Shown here: piece after piece, positions 45,346-57,258 of the stretch
How the letters are laid out: every line of letters begins with the position of its first letter
Position numbering within the stretch: position 1 is the first letter of the stretch
The notes under the pieces: model-generated
Told to the model about the DNA's origin: nothing
The model's input: the letters and a program-made list of their open reading frames with translations, nothing else
Database searches by the model: none
From: Cantharellus purpuraceus
Lineage: Eukaryota; Basidiomycota; Agaricomycetes; Cantharellales; Hydnaceae
Reading direction: 5' to 3'
Assembly (NCBI GenBank): GCA_025174535.1
Contig: JALBUN010000025.1
Span: forward strand, 62,001 to 126,000
Length of the DNA stretch: 64,000 nucleotides
Made by a program: the position numbers and the translations under genes

Positions 45346-45784
45346 TGCTGTTGGCAACATAGTCCCAAAGACCCTAGCTACATACAATGAAATAGCTCAA
45401 TTTGGGCAACATCAGTCAATAAATTGTGCCCAAATCTGCTGATTTACCCTGCTACCAGTAAGAAGGTCTTGTTTGCAGGTCTTTGACCTAATAGCTGAGA
45501 TGAGGTGGTGCAGACAATTCCAATGTGATGCTTCCATAGGATGAAGTTACTGTGCCACATGCGCCTGGCCTTCTAACGAAACATCACTGGCCATGAGGTC
45601 CAACTATTTTCGGCCTCATGGCTGTACCTCTAGCTATTTTATTTTGTTGATACCAAGATGTTACATACACAAATAGCACTCTTGGATTTCAGTATATATA
45701 TGAGCCCCTTGTAGCGTTCAACCCATCACATACTGGCATAGTCTAGTCCACTTGATATCTCCCTTTACATATCTTTCCATAGAC

Positions 45785-47442
45785 ATGGGATCTCAGACAG
45801 AACAGGCGGCAATTCAAGCAGCGTCGGATACGTGCGTCACTGGTTACTATATGGGCAGTCATTTTTGAGTTCATTGGTATCAACAGTATGGCTGTCAATT
45901 ACACCTTCATAGCTGCGCTCGGTAAGCCCAACACTTGTGCGCGCAACCTAGCTAACAGCTTTCCGCTTGAAACAGCTCTCCTTTCCTATGACACCTTTCT
46001 GACAATCTCATGTGAGATTCAATATAATTGGAATAAAAATTTTAAATTGGGGACAGCCCTGTATTTTCTGGCGCGATACCCTATGCTACTGTATTCACAA
46101 CAGGTCTGTTCCTGTTGACGACTTGCGTTCATGCACATAGATGACACCTGATGTAGTAAGTTCAAGGGCAATTATTGTAAAGCAGAAATTCATACAAATT
46201 AGAACATGTGATGGGTTTGTTCACTTTATGGATGTTATTTTCGTCCTCCCATTCGTCGGTATTCAAGGTGATATGAGTTTTTCTTTGCAGCAATGGATCA
46301 TTGATGACACTAATTATGCAGGGCTTCTGCTAGCGCGGGCATATGCAGTTAGCGATCGCAAGAGGGCGGTATTGGGAGTCCTCGGAGTTCTCGGAGGTTG
46401 CGCCATCACATCGGAGCTGGTATGTGTATGTAGATATCTGCACTGTGGACATGCGTGACGATACCCATCATAGATAGGCGCAATCTTGGATGGATGTGAC
46501 GTCAGCAGTGCACAAGTTCACACTATCATCATGTGAGTGTAGCACAGTCTGAAATGAACTGCGCTCAATAATTGACCAGACGTAAGACAGGTGAAAGTGA
46601 TATTTATTTAGTTGATTCCCTGCTTTTAGTCAATGATGTGAACTCGATCGTGGGCATATTGTTTGACACAGTAGTGGTTGCTGTGACGCTCGCCGGCACA
46701 CTTGGGACCTGGAAAGTCTACAAACGATCAGCATGGAACAAGCTATCTCTGACACATTTACCGGCCCGGCAAAGTAAGCCATGGTCCTCGTTACAGTAGA
46801 ATTCTCACGGACAGACATGAATATCAGGTCTGATGAGATTCGGGTATTTCATCCCCTATCACTGTCAACAAATCCAGAATTGATTATTTTCAGATTTATG
46901 TTGACTCTCAGTCTTGCTAACACGATCTTGATCTTGGTATATCAATATATTAATCTCTATGCCATCGTTAATCGGATGCACTAGACCTTGAGAGTAGGCA
47001 CATATCCATATCTGCTGCTGTGCCACTCCAACTTTTGTTTTAGCCTATACTTTCATCTGTCCTTGCACTTGTTCTGAACAGGTGAGTCGGAATACGGATT
47101 TTCGGACGTCTACTGCTAAACATATACAGCTTATCGACAATTATTATCTGCCGGTTCCACCTCGACCTCCAAAGGAGAAATGCGCACCCCAACAGCACCA
47201 CCTTCCGGGGAATCCCTACCATCTCCCTTGGTAGTTTCCATGCAGCCACCCAAAGCATTCACGACGCCGTGATGGTAGAGTTTGGTGATCCCCTCGTCGA
47301 TGACGGTGTTAAGACAGAAGCCTCGCGGGACGCAGTCGCGTCCACAGACTCGGATACGCCGGCAGAGACAACAGAAAATGATATTGAGTTTGAAGAAACT
47401 CAGTTCCGGTCACAGGCAGCTGAAATTACTGTGGAGGTGTAG
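45785..47442 (+). CDS. DUF6533-type seven-helix membrane protein, multi-exon
   Basis: Exons I can place: 45785-45831, 45887-45921, 45976-46103, about 46141-46425, about 46610-46773, a short one near 46893-46936, 47044-47081, and 47130-47442 (TAG). Exons 1-3 join in frame with GT-AG introns. Exons 2-3 give the DUF6533 signature (SYDTFLTISCEIQYNW, then LYFLARY). Later exons give ARAYAVSDRKRAVLGVLG, FDTVVVAVTLAGTLGTWKVY, LTLSLANTILIL, PILSSVLALVLN and an Asp/Glu-rich cytosolic tail ending EITVEV. Agaricomycetes have many such plasma-membrane-like proteins of unknown ligand. The exon limits in the middle are approximate, and 46141-46458 can also be read through a possible intron at 46260. Codon use is higher in GC than in the transposons to the left. 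Confidence 0.75.
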
Positions 47443-47739
47443 TGGCGGATTGTGAGTAAGTCTCCGTTATGTTCGGCTAGTTATGGACACGTTTACAGGA
47501 AACCATCATTTCCAGAACTCTCATACTACCATGTGACTAGGAGCACCGAGCATGGGGGAATTTAAATATGTATTCACATCAAGCACTGGGACTGCCTACG
47601 AAATAACTTGATTTTTGAATATGTATGCGATATAATTGTTTTTTTCATTGGGCAGGCCCGATCAAATTTTATACAATTTGCAATACGTTTACAAAAGGTC
47701 CTCGATGAATGCTGCACTGTGTCACGGCGAACACGTCAC
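47443..47739. other. Short intergenic stretch
   Basis: I see no gene. It lies between the DUF6533 stop and the minus-strand membrane protein relic. Confidence 0.4.
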
Positions 47740-48445
47740 CGTCGTGCAAAAGCGCAGTTGTACATGACGCTGATACAGGTCACTGTGCGCGAGGCCAAGT
47801 TAGCGGGACGTATATATGTAGGGCACAGACATAGGGTGGACCTAGGGTGGAGACGACGGAAAGCGCGGGAAGTGCGACGGGCCATAGACGGTTCCAGACG
47901 ACGTAACACCGGTAAGTCTGCAGGCGGATGAGCCGGGGGGAGGAAAGGCGAAGTGAAAAATGGGGACCACTCACGGCAAAGCTGTCGGCGAGGACAGTCT
48001 GGATGACGAATATGGCTGTTTTGAAGTCATGGACCAGATGACGAGCTTGTTAAAGGAGGCGACGGGGCCTCCTTTGGGATCGCACTGCGCGATGAAGCCC
48101 TCAAGGATGCGGGAAAAGTCGATGGTGAGTTGCTAGAGGGAAGGCGGGTGAGGGGAGTGGGATGGGTATATGTGTTCACTGACGATGGTGCCAATGGTGC
48201 CAAAGAGCATCATAAGAGAAGAGGTGACGACGAGACGCTTGTGAAGGTGCTTGCTTTTGCGGTGGTAGATGCCTCTGCCTTGGCTGCGTTGTGCTCACAT
48301 CACGATCGCTGGCACATTGAGGTTCACAACATTCTTTTCTGTCAACAACGTTGGTGATTTCAATGACGTCAGATGTGAGCGCCGGGACGATATAGAGTAT
48401 CCCATCATTAACGTAGGAGTTGTTGGGGGCGAGGGTTGCCATTTC
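47740..48445 (-). pseudogene. Seven-helix membrane protein relic
   Basis: The minus strand shows, in order, a short N-terminal part (NNSYVNDGILYIVPALTSD), a hydrophobic helix (RLVVTSSLMMLFGTIGTIVS), an extracellular-like loop (ILEGFIAQCDPKGGPVASFN), a second helix (KTAIFVIQTVLADSFA), and after a GT-AG intron a third start (YRCYVVWNRLWPVALPALSV). The pattern D-x-YR-Y-VW after a Gln-rich helix is common in agaricomycete multi-helix membrane proteins. The frame changes between VASFNKLVIW and DFKTAIF, and again near the N-terminus, and the remaining helices are not found. Most likely a decayed gene; a badly spliced real gene is possible. Confidence 0.4.
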
Positions 48446-49795
48446 GAATTCACCATTGCTGTTGTGCAGCGGGTTCCGTCAGTACGTGCTGGTTGAGGGG
48501 AACAAGAATGGGCATGGTAAGGTAGACATGGTCTATACACATCCAAATCCGCTCATGTCAACTTCGAGATGTCATATCGACGTGTTGAACATGTCAAAAT
48601 CTTTTATCTTCCGCGACGAGACACAAGGGACTCGTGATCATTGACACGCTCGAATATCCAAACCAGCACACCTCAAAGGATGCGCCTATTCCAAGCAGCG
48701 CAGTGAGCTGTCGTATCAAATCAGTGTTAGAGTATCAGCTCTCGCAAGATAAGACCAGGATAGCAGGCAAGGCAACAACTTACAACTGTCACCAATCTTC
48801 CTCTTCTAACCATGGCCTCTTCGATTCTTTTGCAACAGCTCTGATGGGCACAGCATCCCAGAATCACCATCTCCGCTCACTTTCCCAGGTCTTCCAGCAG
48901 CAGCAGCGGCGCCACACCCAAATAGCATCAAGATGGAGCTAAACGACCCATTTGCAAAGCGGTCATCTCGTACGTATGCCCTCCAGAAATGTGCTGCATC
49001 GCCTCCAACGAATACGTGACGTCCATGAAACCTAGAGTCTGTTTTTCTCCAAACATTGGATCACCGACAGCAGGTTGGATCGGATCTATAAAACCAGGAC
49101 GATGTAAGGAATAGGAATATCAAGTATAAATCCCGTACTTTGCAGCTGGAGACACGAATGGCGAACACGCGTAAGGAACCGTGACACCAGGTTGCCGTGC
49201 GTCAGTGTGGTCACGGCAATCACTGTGATCCTCATGCTCTGCTGCCGCTGTTCGTGGACCGAGTGGAAAAATTTCAGAGTATCGATAAGTCTTTGAATTA
49301 TTGCAACCATCTCTCTCCAATATCACGGGGACGCCATCGATGAAGAGGGCCAGCACCTTGAGCAGCTTCGTATTCCGATCACGGTGTGACCAAGTGTCTC
49401 AGATTCGCAAATTTTAAGGATGCCTAGTACATATGCAATGATGATTTGTTTTCACACTCAAGTCCTTCTGTGACGTGTTTTTTCTTTACTACCTTTATGC
49501 GCTGAAGGTGACTAATCTTCGTCCTCCTTGTTCGGCGGTTCCACTGCATTGTCGTTCTTCCCACACTCATACAAACAATTCGAGACTAGTTGAGTTATTG
49601 CAACGGAAACCGCACAGGCAGCAGATAGCTGTATGAGCAGTTGAATGGCATATTACATGGATATATCCTTGGAAATTTGCTCCTGGCTTCATTCTGTGAG
49701 ATGGGTATGCTCTCGTTCGCTATGGTGAAGATAGACGTGTGCCCTTTGTGTGTCAGTAAGTACAAACAGCTAGAAAAAGCAGAGAAATTACGGAC
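48446..49795. other. No supported gene
   Basis: Only short unsupported frames are present on both strands. Coding potential with splice sites could not be established. Confidence 0.4.
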
Positions 49796-50878
49796 CTATT
49801 GACCTGCACGACGGTTGGCTTTCTCCAAGGCACGTTGTAGTCCTTCAATCTGTTTCTGATTCTCCTCTACCATCTCTTTCCACTTCGCCTCAATTTCTTT
49901 CACCTTCTGCTCCGCACTTGCCTTCGTCTGCTCTGCCGTCTCTTTCCACTTTGCCTCGATTTCTTTCACCTTCTGCTCCGCATTCGCCTTCGTCTCATTC
50001 AACTCCTGCTCCGCATTCGCCTTCGTCTCATTCAACTCCTGCTCCGCATTCGCCTTCGTCTCATTCAACTCCTGCTCCGCATTCGCCTTCGTCTCATTCA
50101 ACTCCTGCTCCGCATTCGCCTTCGTCTCATTCAACTCCTGTCGCCACTGGGCCTCCCTGGGTCCAATAGGCTCTGGATCCAAAGCCCGCTCCTTGACGTA
50201 TATCTCCTGTATCCCTTCTAACTCCTTTACGTCAACCTTGTACTTGAACAATTTCCAGCTTCCCGCCAGGAAGGGAGTTGTTGGATCAATAGTGTCGCCA
50301 CCGAATTCTTTTCTCGCGATGCCTACAACGCTCGATGCAAACCAATAGCACATTGTCTTGTTGATCACATAGTGAGGCTTTTGTTGTGAGATGACGGCCA
50401 AAAGCCGCGCAAATTCCAACAAGGGAAAGTTCTTGAAATTGTATTGACCAACCTGTTCAGCGGGACAAGAGGCGAGACGAGTTGCAAGCGTGGAAGAGGA
50501 CTTTGACATGCAATAGATTGTATCGAGTGCGAAAATGGTGCTGTTTGACGGGGAGGGTAATGAGGTTGATATGATGAATTTGGGTTCAGCACCCCGGGAA
50601 GGCCTTCTCTCCACGAGTAGGGTAGATAAATCAGAGAGTTCTGCGAGGATGAACTCGTGGTAGGAGCCAGAGGTTTCCTTGTACCATATCAGTTGTCTGA
50701 CATGGTATTGAGTCCTAGAATCAGGATTGGCATCGCAAATTGTTTGGAAAAAGTGCTTCGGGGTGTAGTTCAAATCGTAATTGAGGATAGGGACGTATGA
50801 ATGGTCTCTGCGTCCTTCATACATCCTTGGGTATAGTTTGAAGAAGTTGTAAATGTAGGTCTTGATAAAGTCGAACAT
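49796..50878 (-). CDS. 360-residue protein with C-terminal tandem coiled coil, unknown function
   Basis: A single open exon on the minus strand starts at the ATG at 50876-50878 (MFDFIKTYIYNFFKLYP). The frame also extends a few codons upstream without ATG. The N-terminal 240 residues form a globular-looking domain with IWYKETSGSYHEFILAEL, VGQYNFKNFPLLEFARLL and KTMCYWFASSVVGIARKEFGGD. These blocks look like a recurring agaricomycete family with no assigned function. Residues from about 245 hold five exact or near-exact copies of the 11-residue ELNETKANAEQ, followed by KVKEIEAKWKE repeats, a continuous coiled coil to the end. There is no signal peptide or clear membrane span. The repeats come from a 33-bp minisatellite, so length may vary between strains. 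It has no stops, unlike its transposon neighbours. Confidence 0.7.
   Translation of the reverse strand: MFDFIKTYIYNFFKLYPRMYEGRRDHSYVPILNYDLNYTPKHFFQTICDANPDSRTQYHVRQLIWYKETSGSYHEFILAELSDLSTLLVERRPSRGAEPKFIISTSLPSPSNSTIFALDTIYCMSKSSSTLATRLASCPAEQVGQYNFKNFPLLEFARLLAVISQQKPHYVINKTMCYWFASSVVGIARKEFGGDTIDPTTPFLAGSWKLFKYKVDVKELEGIQEIYVKERALDPEPIGPREAQWRQELNETKANAEQELNETKANAEQELNETKANAEQELNETKANAEQELNETKANAEQKVKEIEAKWKETAEQTKASAEQKVKEIEAKWKEMVEENQKQIEGLQRALEKANRRAGQ
49973..50137 (-). repeat. 33-bp minisatellite, 5 units, in frame
   Basis: Five head-to-tail 33-bp units (plus strand ctgctccgcattcgccttcg...) are virtually identical. They encode ELNETKANAEQ in the coiled coil of the 49796-50878 protein. 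Confidence 0.9.
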
Positions 50879-52714
50879 TTGAATGACTTGCAGCAAGATC
50901 GATGCCTCGTGGAAACTTGCAACCGACTAAGAAAACCCATTGCCCGAGAAGCTGAGAAGGCTTTGACCGAATGCCAGTGAATGGCCACGTGACCAGCAAC
51001 TCTGGCAATGCACCACACGTCAAATGATGTAAGGGACAAGGCGGCAGGGTCCCCTGATCGAATACAGATGACAAGATGGCTAAACTAACCATCAAATATC
51101 GCGCGCTCGCACCCGTTCGTGCATGTTCCCATTTCGCAGGTTGTGCTTCCCTCCACAGCACCCTCGCGTATTTCCTTCCGCTGTACCCTCACCCTTCACA
51201 CCAATATTTTCCATTGCAAGATCGAAACCGTTTGAAAATATTTTTCTCATTCTATTTATAACGTTCCTATATAATAAGGTGTCTTTTGCTCACACCCGAT
51301 TCTGGCACTCTCGGCCGCAACGCTTGGCTCCCTGAAACACAGCGTAGCGAAATAGACAAATTATAATCACTAGTGCAGGACCACACGTGGGATCCGCATT
51401 CAACTGGTTTGAGCGCAATGGTGACTAGGGTGCTGAAACAACACATTCCAGTCCGCCAAATGATGTAGGCACGTGCCATTGGTTCATGTGCTCTTTCAAT
51501 ACATACCACCACTGCCTTGTAGACCCTATCGCTCATATCTCTGGCAACACGCCTTCAACGTTCATTGGTACGAGAATAACGAAAAGCACCTGACGCACAA
51601 GCGAGTGAAAGCACGACCCTTGCTACGTGATCATACTAGATGTTCACAGCCTGTGCATTGCATAGCAAACTTTGTTCGGAGCCATGGCACTGACTTCTGT
51701 GCTGACTGCCAATTGCGACCGCACAGATCAGGACCCTGCGACATCAACTACTCCAAATGGCACTGTTAGCTGATCACCACGACGATTGACTCCAACATTT
51801 GATGGAAAACGTTCGTCGAGCTGGTGAGGCGGTTCTTTCTTGCGTTCGATTCACCGAGATTGGGTCAATGTCTTCATGGGTGATGGAACTGTCACCTTGC
51901 GGTCGGTGGAATGACGATACAGTCGATTCAAGTTACGCAGCGCATGGATTTCGATGTTCTAGATTATTAAGACACTCCCAAACGCGGGGAAAACAACATA
52001 GTTGTCCACCATGTGGAGCATCTGTTGGAGTATCGAGGCCGACGAACACGGAAGCATAGTTGAGGTACCACACAGTTCAACAGGCGCAAATACAGGCATA
52101 GCGGTCGAGTACGGCGATACTCATTTTATTTTGCCCACCTGACTTGATAGTATATAAGTTCTATCGTTCTATCGGACACTTCAGTTGATTGCTCCCCGCA
52201 CAACTGAAGTGTACGTTCCATTTCATTCTCATATGTCTTACTACATTAACCGTGAGCTCTGTAGTTATATATCTAGGTAGCTACTGAATCTACAGTTGAT
52301 TGCTCCCCGCACAACTGAAGTTTATATATCTAGTCCCTCTTCACATCCATATCCTCCAGCATCACCTGGCAGGGTGTAGAGGAAGGCGTCGACGATTGGC
52401 AAAGCAAACAGTAGTCCAGGATCAAGGTCTTCGTCGCCCCAAATGAAAGTGAGCGCTCTCTTCCCGTGAAGTAGACGATGATGTCCGAAACCTATGCTCA
52501 ATCCCCCCTACAGGCACAGGACTCCAACCAGACGGTGAAAAAGACTCGCGGTGGACTGTTTCACCGAAATTCCAAGTTTGCCTTAAGGGAAGAAGGGGGA
52601 GAGTCACGCATCTGCCTTGAGCAACCAATACCCATCCTGCATTCTACAGCTGTCCTCACCTCACCCTAACCAAAAAAAAAAAAAAAAAAAAACTCGCAGC
52701 ACGTCTTCACAACG
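50879..52714. other. Intergenic region without supported gene
   Basis: No convincing gene on either strand. It contains a hairpin-forming direct repeat (52176-52212 and 52293-52321), a TATA-like tatataag near 52151, and a run of 21 A at 52672-52692. Confidence 0.5.
52176..52321 (+). repeat. Direct repeat of a hairpin element
   Basis: cagttgattgctccccgcac plus aactgaagt occurs at 52182-52210 and 52293-52321. In the first copy the arms acacttcagttg and caactgaagtgt are perfect 12-bp complements around a 13-nt loop. Confidence 0.7.
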
Positions 52715-54824
52715 TCAAGCCGAGACCTTCCACGCCTGTGCCTGCCCCCTCCTTGTCTTGTCATAACACACGCTTGCCATCAAACCCGGCATACACATCC
52801 GCTGCTTCACCCAATAATCCACTGTCCTCGCCAAATCCGGCAAACTCGAGTCCCCCGCGCCCACAAGCTGCATCCGTGTCCCCTCATCGTCATCCTCTTT
52901 CTTCGAGGTCGGCTGGAACACAAAGGAAGTGTTGAGGTCGTACTGGAAAGTCACCTTGACTTGGCCGTTGGCGAAAAATTGGACTTTGAACCCGAGGATG
53001 GAGGACATTGTGCCTTTGAATTCTTGGGCTTTGCTGCTGAAAACCTGTACCCAGGAAGTAGGCGATGGGTAAACATTAGTGTAGAGCGACCGATGTAAAC
53101 CTTGATGCAAACATGCCTGTTGCAGTCTTAACAACCGCTTCTCCTTCCGCTTCACTTCCAAATCACACTTTTCCTTGTGCTTTTTCTCCCAGCTCTCTCG
53201 TGGCACAAGATGGCCCCCACCAGAAGCTGACTCCCCAACCATTTCTCCACCAGCCTGACCACCCCCTTCCGCCTCGAGCTCTTCCAGCCACCGCAATAGC
53301 GCCGCATCCTGATTCCTCAGACGATCCACCACCTCTTGCCGCAGATCCGTCCAATTTTGCGCAGGATTATCACGCAGGGATAACACACGCACATTGGGGG
53401 GTACATGGGCACCCGATGCAACGTCGCTGCGGAACTCGAAGAGCGTTAGTTCCAGCTCCTCAGCTATCTCCAGGCCTTTGGTGTTGACAGTCTGTGCTTC
53501 CATAACTTCTGGGAGATAACGGTGAGTGGATAGTGCGAGGCTGAACCAATGTAGTTTTGTAACATACCTTGCTCTAACGCCTTTCGTCGCGCCTGTTCCT
53601 CTTCAAATGACTGCATCAACTCGGTCCAGCTCAACCCGTGCCTCATCCCACCCCCGAGCGCAAGCACCTCTCGCTCCAACTGATCGTTGTCACCCTTAAG
53701 CTTCTCAACCACCTCCAAATTCTGGATCCTTTTCAGTTTCGCCTCATCCTGCTCAGAAGCCGTAGCAGACTCCTCCGCATTGAAGCTTGCCACAAGTGCC
53801 TTCAAAAACCCCACCTCCCTCTCTGCCAACTGTAGCCTCCCATCCCGTCTCAGGCTATGATGCCTCAACTCCTTCAAGTCACTCTCCAACAGCGCCATAC
53901 GCTCCACAGCCTCCTCACCCCTTCTCGTCGTATCCTCCAGCTCCGCCTCCCGCCGCCGCAGAGCCGCTGCTACTGCACCATGCTCCTCCTGGAGCAACGC
54001 ATTCCGCAACCTCGATTCTGCCAAATCTTGACCCACGCTCACACTCGGTGGCAGAGCCCCCGCACTCGCACCCGTACCCGCACCACCCACATCCCCCCGC
54101 TGCTGCATCAGCGCCCACTGCTCCCACTGCTCCCTCTCCACCCTCCCCCCCTCTACCTCAGCCTCCAGAACCGCTACGCGCTCCCTCAACTCCTCCGCCG
54201 CCCGGGTCTTGCGCTCCAAGTCCCGCTTCTCCTCGCGCAGCACCTCGATGCTGGTGTGTCGCTCTTTCAGGGAGACCAGCTCGCCCATGAGCTGTGTGTT
54301 CGTTGTCTCGAGGGCGCGCATGTGCGAGACCTGGCGATGCAGCTCATCCCGGACGACCCGCCAAACTTGCAGCGTTATCAGAACCTTCCTCCGCACCCGT
54401 CGCATCCTTCCCGACGGTCAGCGTCTCAAGCTGTGCGCGTAAAGCCTGTGCGTGGCGCTCGTGCTCGTCTGTGAGATGCCGCGCGGTGGTGAGTTCTTCC
54501 TCGACCACGGCCGCTTGTCGTGTGAGTTCGAGGACGTGATTTCTGGGAATTGATGGTGTGGTATGTGGTGCGTTTGAGGGTGGGGTGGGCCTCTTGGAGA
54601 TCAGTGAGCTCGTCCCGCAGGGTGGAGAGCTCGATGCGGAGGTTGCGAATGGTTGCTGCGGTGGTTCGCTGTGAAGAAATATCATCATTAATATGAAATT
54701 GTCTGGAATATTCAGTATGAGAACGTGCCTTTTCCTCTTCCCGCTCCTTCCTCTCCTTCTCCTTCTCCTCCCTCTCCTCCTCCCTATCCACCAGCCACCT
54801 TCGATCACTCGGCAAGCTTCTCAT
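52715..54824 (-). CDS. mad1: Mad1-like spindle assembly checkpoint protein, with apparent frameshifts
   Basis: The minus strand reads a long coiled coil. From the top it has DREEEREEKEKERKEREEE, TLRDELTDLQEAHPTLKR, VVEEELTTARHLTDEHERHA, then VVRDELHRQVSHMRALE, IEVLREEKRDLERK and LSWTELMQSFEEEQARRKALEQ. An intron at 53509-53567 (GT-AG) follows, then FEFRSDVASGAHVPPNVRVL, LSLRDNPAQNW and RLLRLQQ. The C-terminal alpha/beta domain ends it (AQEFKGTMSSILGFKVQFFA, GQVKVTFQYD). This order matches Mad1, which recruits Mad2 to kinetochores and nuclear pores. The frame shifts by one base near 54530 and again near 54400 with no usable intron. The start at 54824 is internal compared with typical Mad1, so the first third seems missing. 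It could be a recently damaged copy, or sequence errors. A second Mad1 relic lies at 57930-58165. Confidence 0.75.
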
Positions 54825-55900
54825 TTATTCATTTACTCATGCATCTCGAGTACACGCCGAACATGTTATTTATATACTTCTAGTCAACGTTGGTTGGAAG
54901 TCCCCAAGTCCAAATCCTCGACTCAAGCTTATCCTTGGCGGCGATGCCCTTGCACCTGTACCACCCATGACCCCCTACTACAATTCCCACCTCACCCCCT
55001 CCTCCACCCCCACCTTTGACTCGGATTTCATAGCTCAAGTGCAGAGGCATACATTTGAAAGGTCTAAATGGCTAAGATAACAGAAAGCTTGATAATCTGT
55101 GTTGCTCGGCGACATGTAAGGTCGAGGTCCCCACTTTAGGGACATCCACGTGCTAACATTGCCCCTGCGACCGAACTGAAAGATGTATCTACAGCGGAAA
55201 ATCGAGACAACAATTGAGGTATCGTGTGTTATATTTATCAAACCCTAACTGTCCGGCCTGTGCTGGGGTTATTCGGGAGCTGGGTAGGATCGCGATCCCG
55301 GCTACCAATGACTCGCCATGTGACTATATCCAGTCATAAAAATTGTCATCGAGATAGGACATTGCAGCCTGCCTAGCTGTGCCGAGCACGGGTGTATCCT
55401 AATTCGACAAAGAAGCACGCTATTTCCACAAGGAAGCGGGACGCTGCATAGCCAAGGCAGCAAATGAAGTCTCGCATGACAGTGGAAGCCATCGACTCAC
55501 TTCGAAGAAGTCTGGATGGCCGGATGCGAAAATAAAGGAAGATTGAGCACCTGATACATGCCTCTTGATACGTGTGCTCCGGTAAATGCGTTAGACCTAA
55601 TTTGCCCTAGTGAATTCACAAACCAGCAAACAATCCAGAAGGATGGTTCAGACAAACACCATTACCGGCCAGGATCATGTCAGCAGTCCCTAAATGAGGT
55701 CCAGTATCTCATGTCCTTACCAAATCGGTCCCTTAAGGTTGCCTCGAGGACCCCACCCCCTTTACACACACAATTGGCACACTCACATGATCCTGTGATC
55801 TAAGCTCTCAATAGCAGATATAAGGGCGAGACAATTCCTTGTCTCACGTCAACTCTTCGCTCCCCACAGCAACCTACTCTCACACCTACTGATACTACCT
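54825..55900. other. No supported gene
   Basis: A mixed-composition stretch. A CT-rich motif and ctcacgtcaactcttcgctccc just before 55901 may be the promoter of the downstream gene. Confidence 0.4.
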
Positions 55901-57258
55901 ATGTCATACAACATGAACCAGTATCCTTCAAAGTGAGTGTCATTGCCGGAACATTCACATCTCGCCCCTGCTCGTCCGTTTGGCGTACGACTTGTATTCA
56001 TTTCACCTGCAGTCCTACATTTGAAAACGGTTACAACTATGCACCTTTCGAGGATGCACTCGAAGGCGTCACCGCAACCGATCCCTCGTATGTCTACTGA
56101 CTGACATGTCCATGGAAAGCCACTTACCTTGCTCTCAACTTCAGGGTTGCATTCCCAAACGGCGGTGATGTCGGGGCCTTCCAAGAGGCGCCAATTCGTC
56201 TAGTGTATGTCAACAACCAATTTCAATGTCTTAGGCACACCACTCACTTGTTCTCCCCTTCAGGACCCCATTACTGGACGACCCAGACAACATGGCCTTC
56301 GGAGAGGCGTTGGTCGATGACCTCCCCGTGACGGGTGCGTCGGAAGTGGATGAGTAAGGCGATCTTCACTGTCACATGATACAGTGGACTGACTCTACCA
56401 TTCTCAGAGCGACATTGAGAGAGGTCCTTCAAGGCTGGGCAGGGTCAGGTCTCTCTGATGCATGGCTCGGGGACGGCTCCCAACTGCAGGATGCGTTAGG
56501 GTCAATGTCCCAAGAGCCAGTGCCCACTGCGCCCCATTCCCTAGCATACCCATGGGACCTGCAGAGGCTGGACTATCATCCAGCTCCAGATTGGCTGGGT
56601 ATCCCCAGCAATAGGTGATTGGCATTATAATCATCCTGATATACTCTGATGGCAACTGGACAGCTCGTTTGGGTCACAACCCAACGAACTAAACAACACG
56701 TATCAGTATGGGCCCACTGCGTGGAATGCCACAGCGGTGCAGCCCCCAATGACAGTTGCCCAGACGCTGGGTGGAACAACCACAAGCGTTCCTCCAGCAT
56801 CATCCGGGCACACAACCACCACCCACACCACACCACAATATATGGATATTCCCCGCATCACCATCGCCAGCTTGTCTATCGTCGATGGAGGATCTCGATA
56901 CTGCATGCTGAATCATGAGAATGGCATGCCATGCAAGTACCATTGTACAATGGGCAAGAATTCTCGCTTTGCGACCCATATCCTTAGCACGCACATCGGG
57001 GTAGATCTCAAGAGGATCCATCTCTGCCAGCTGAACCAGACAAATGCGCAATTGTTATTTACCGAGGAGAGGGTCAAGCGTGCGGAGGAATACGCTTGGC
57101 GTTGCCCGGCTGCAGGATGCTTCATTAGGATGAGGGATGACACCGTGCGCCGGCACTCACTGAGCCGGCATCCTCATTCTCCCGTCCTCGCCTTCCAGTG
57201 GGGGAAAGGGCTTGAGACTGTCCCATGGCGCATTGTGGAGGATATCCTCAACAGTTGA
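55901..57258 (+). CDS. 352-residue Cys/His-rich protein, six exons
   Basis: Exons 55901-55932, 56013-56087, 56145-56204, 56264-56353, 56408-56614 and 56664-57258 join in one frame with five clean GT-AG introns of about 49-80 nt. The total of 1059 nt gives 352 residues and a TGA. The N-terminal half is acidic and Pro-rich (YAPFEDALEGV, LDDPDNMAFGEALVDDLP). A Ser/Thr/Pro linker follows. The C-terminal third has two Cys/His groups, CMLNHENGMPCKYHC with a later H-IxxxHIG, and CPAAGCFIRMRDDTVRRHSL with SRH, resembling paired degenerate C2H2 fingers. It is probably a nuclear, DNA- or RNA-binding protein, but this is inferred from the fingers only. Every reading frame is intact, so this looks like a functioning host gene. 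Confidence 0.8.

Larger units (their letters stand above)
43963..45784. other. Gene-poor stretch with a duplicated ~350-bp segment
   Basis: I see no supported gene here. Two diverged copies of one segment lie at about 44238-44585 and 44952-45345. They share cgccctcagct, tctgttggtatagct and ctttctctacagttt blocks. The stretch before 45785 includes a TATA-like tatatatatgagcc at about 45692, which may serve the downstream gene. Confidence 0.5.

Noticed and set aside
48176..48546. A glycoside hydrolase family 16 fragment, suggested by NNSYVNDGILYIVP.
   Set aside because: No GH16 catalytic ExDxxE motif follows. The next blocks are hydrophobic helices, so a membrane-protein relic fits better.
52672..52692. 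A poly(A) tail marking a retroposed gene next to Mad1.
   Set aside because: On the Mad1 sense strand it is poly(T), the gene retains an intron at 53509-53567, and no target duplication was found.
53787..54474. Pro/Ser/His-rich plus-strand frames opposite Mad1.
   Set aside because: They are antisense shadows of a GC-rich coiled-coil coding strand, with low complexity and no domain.
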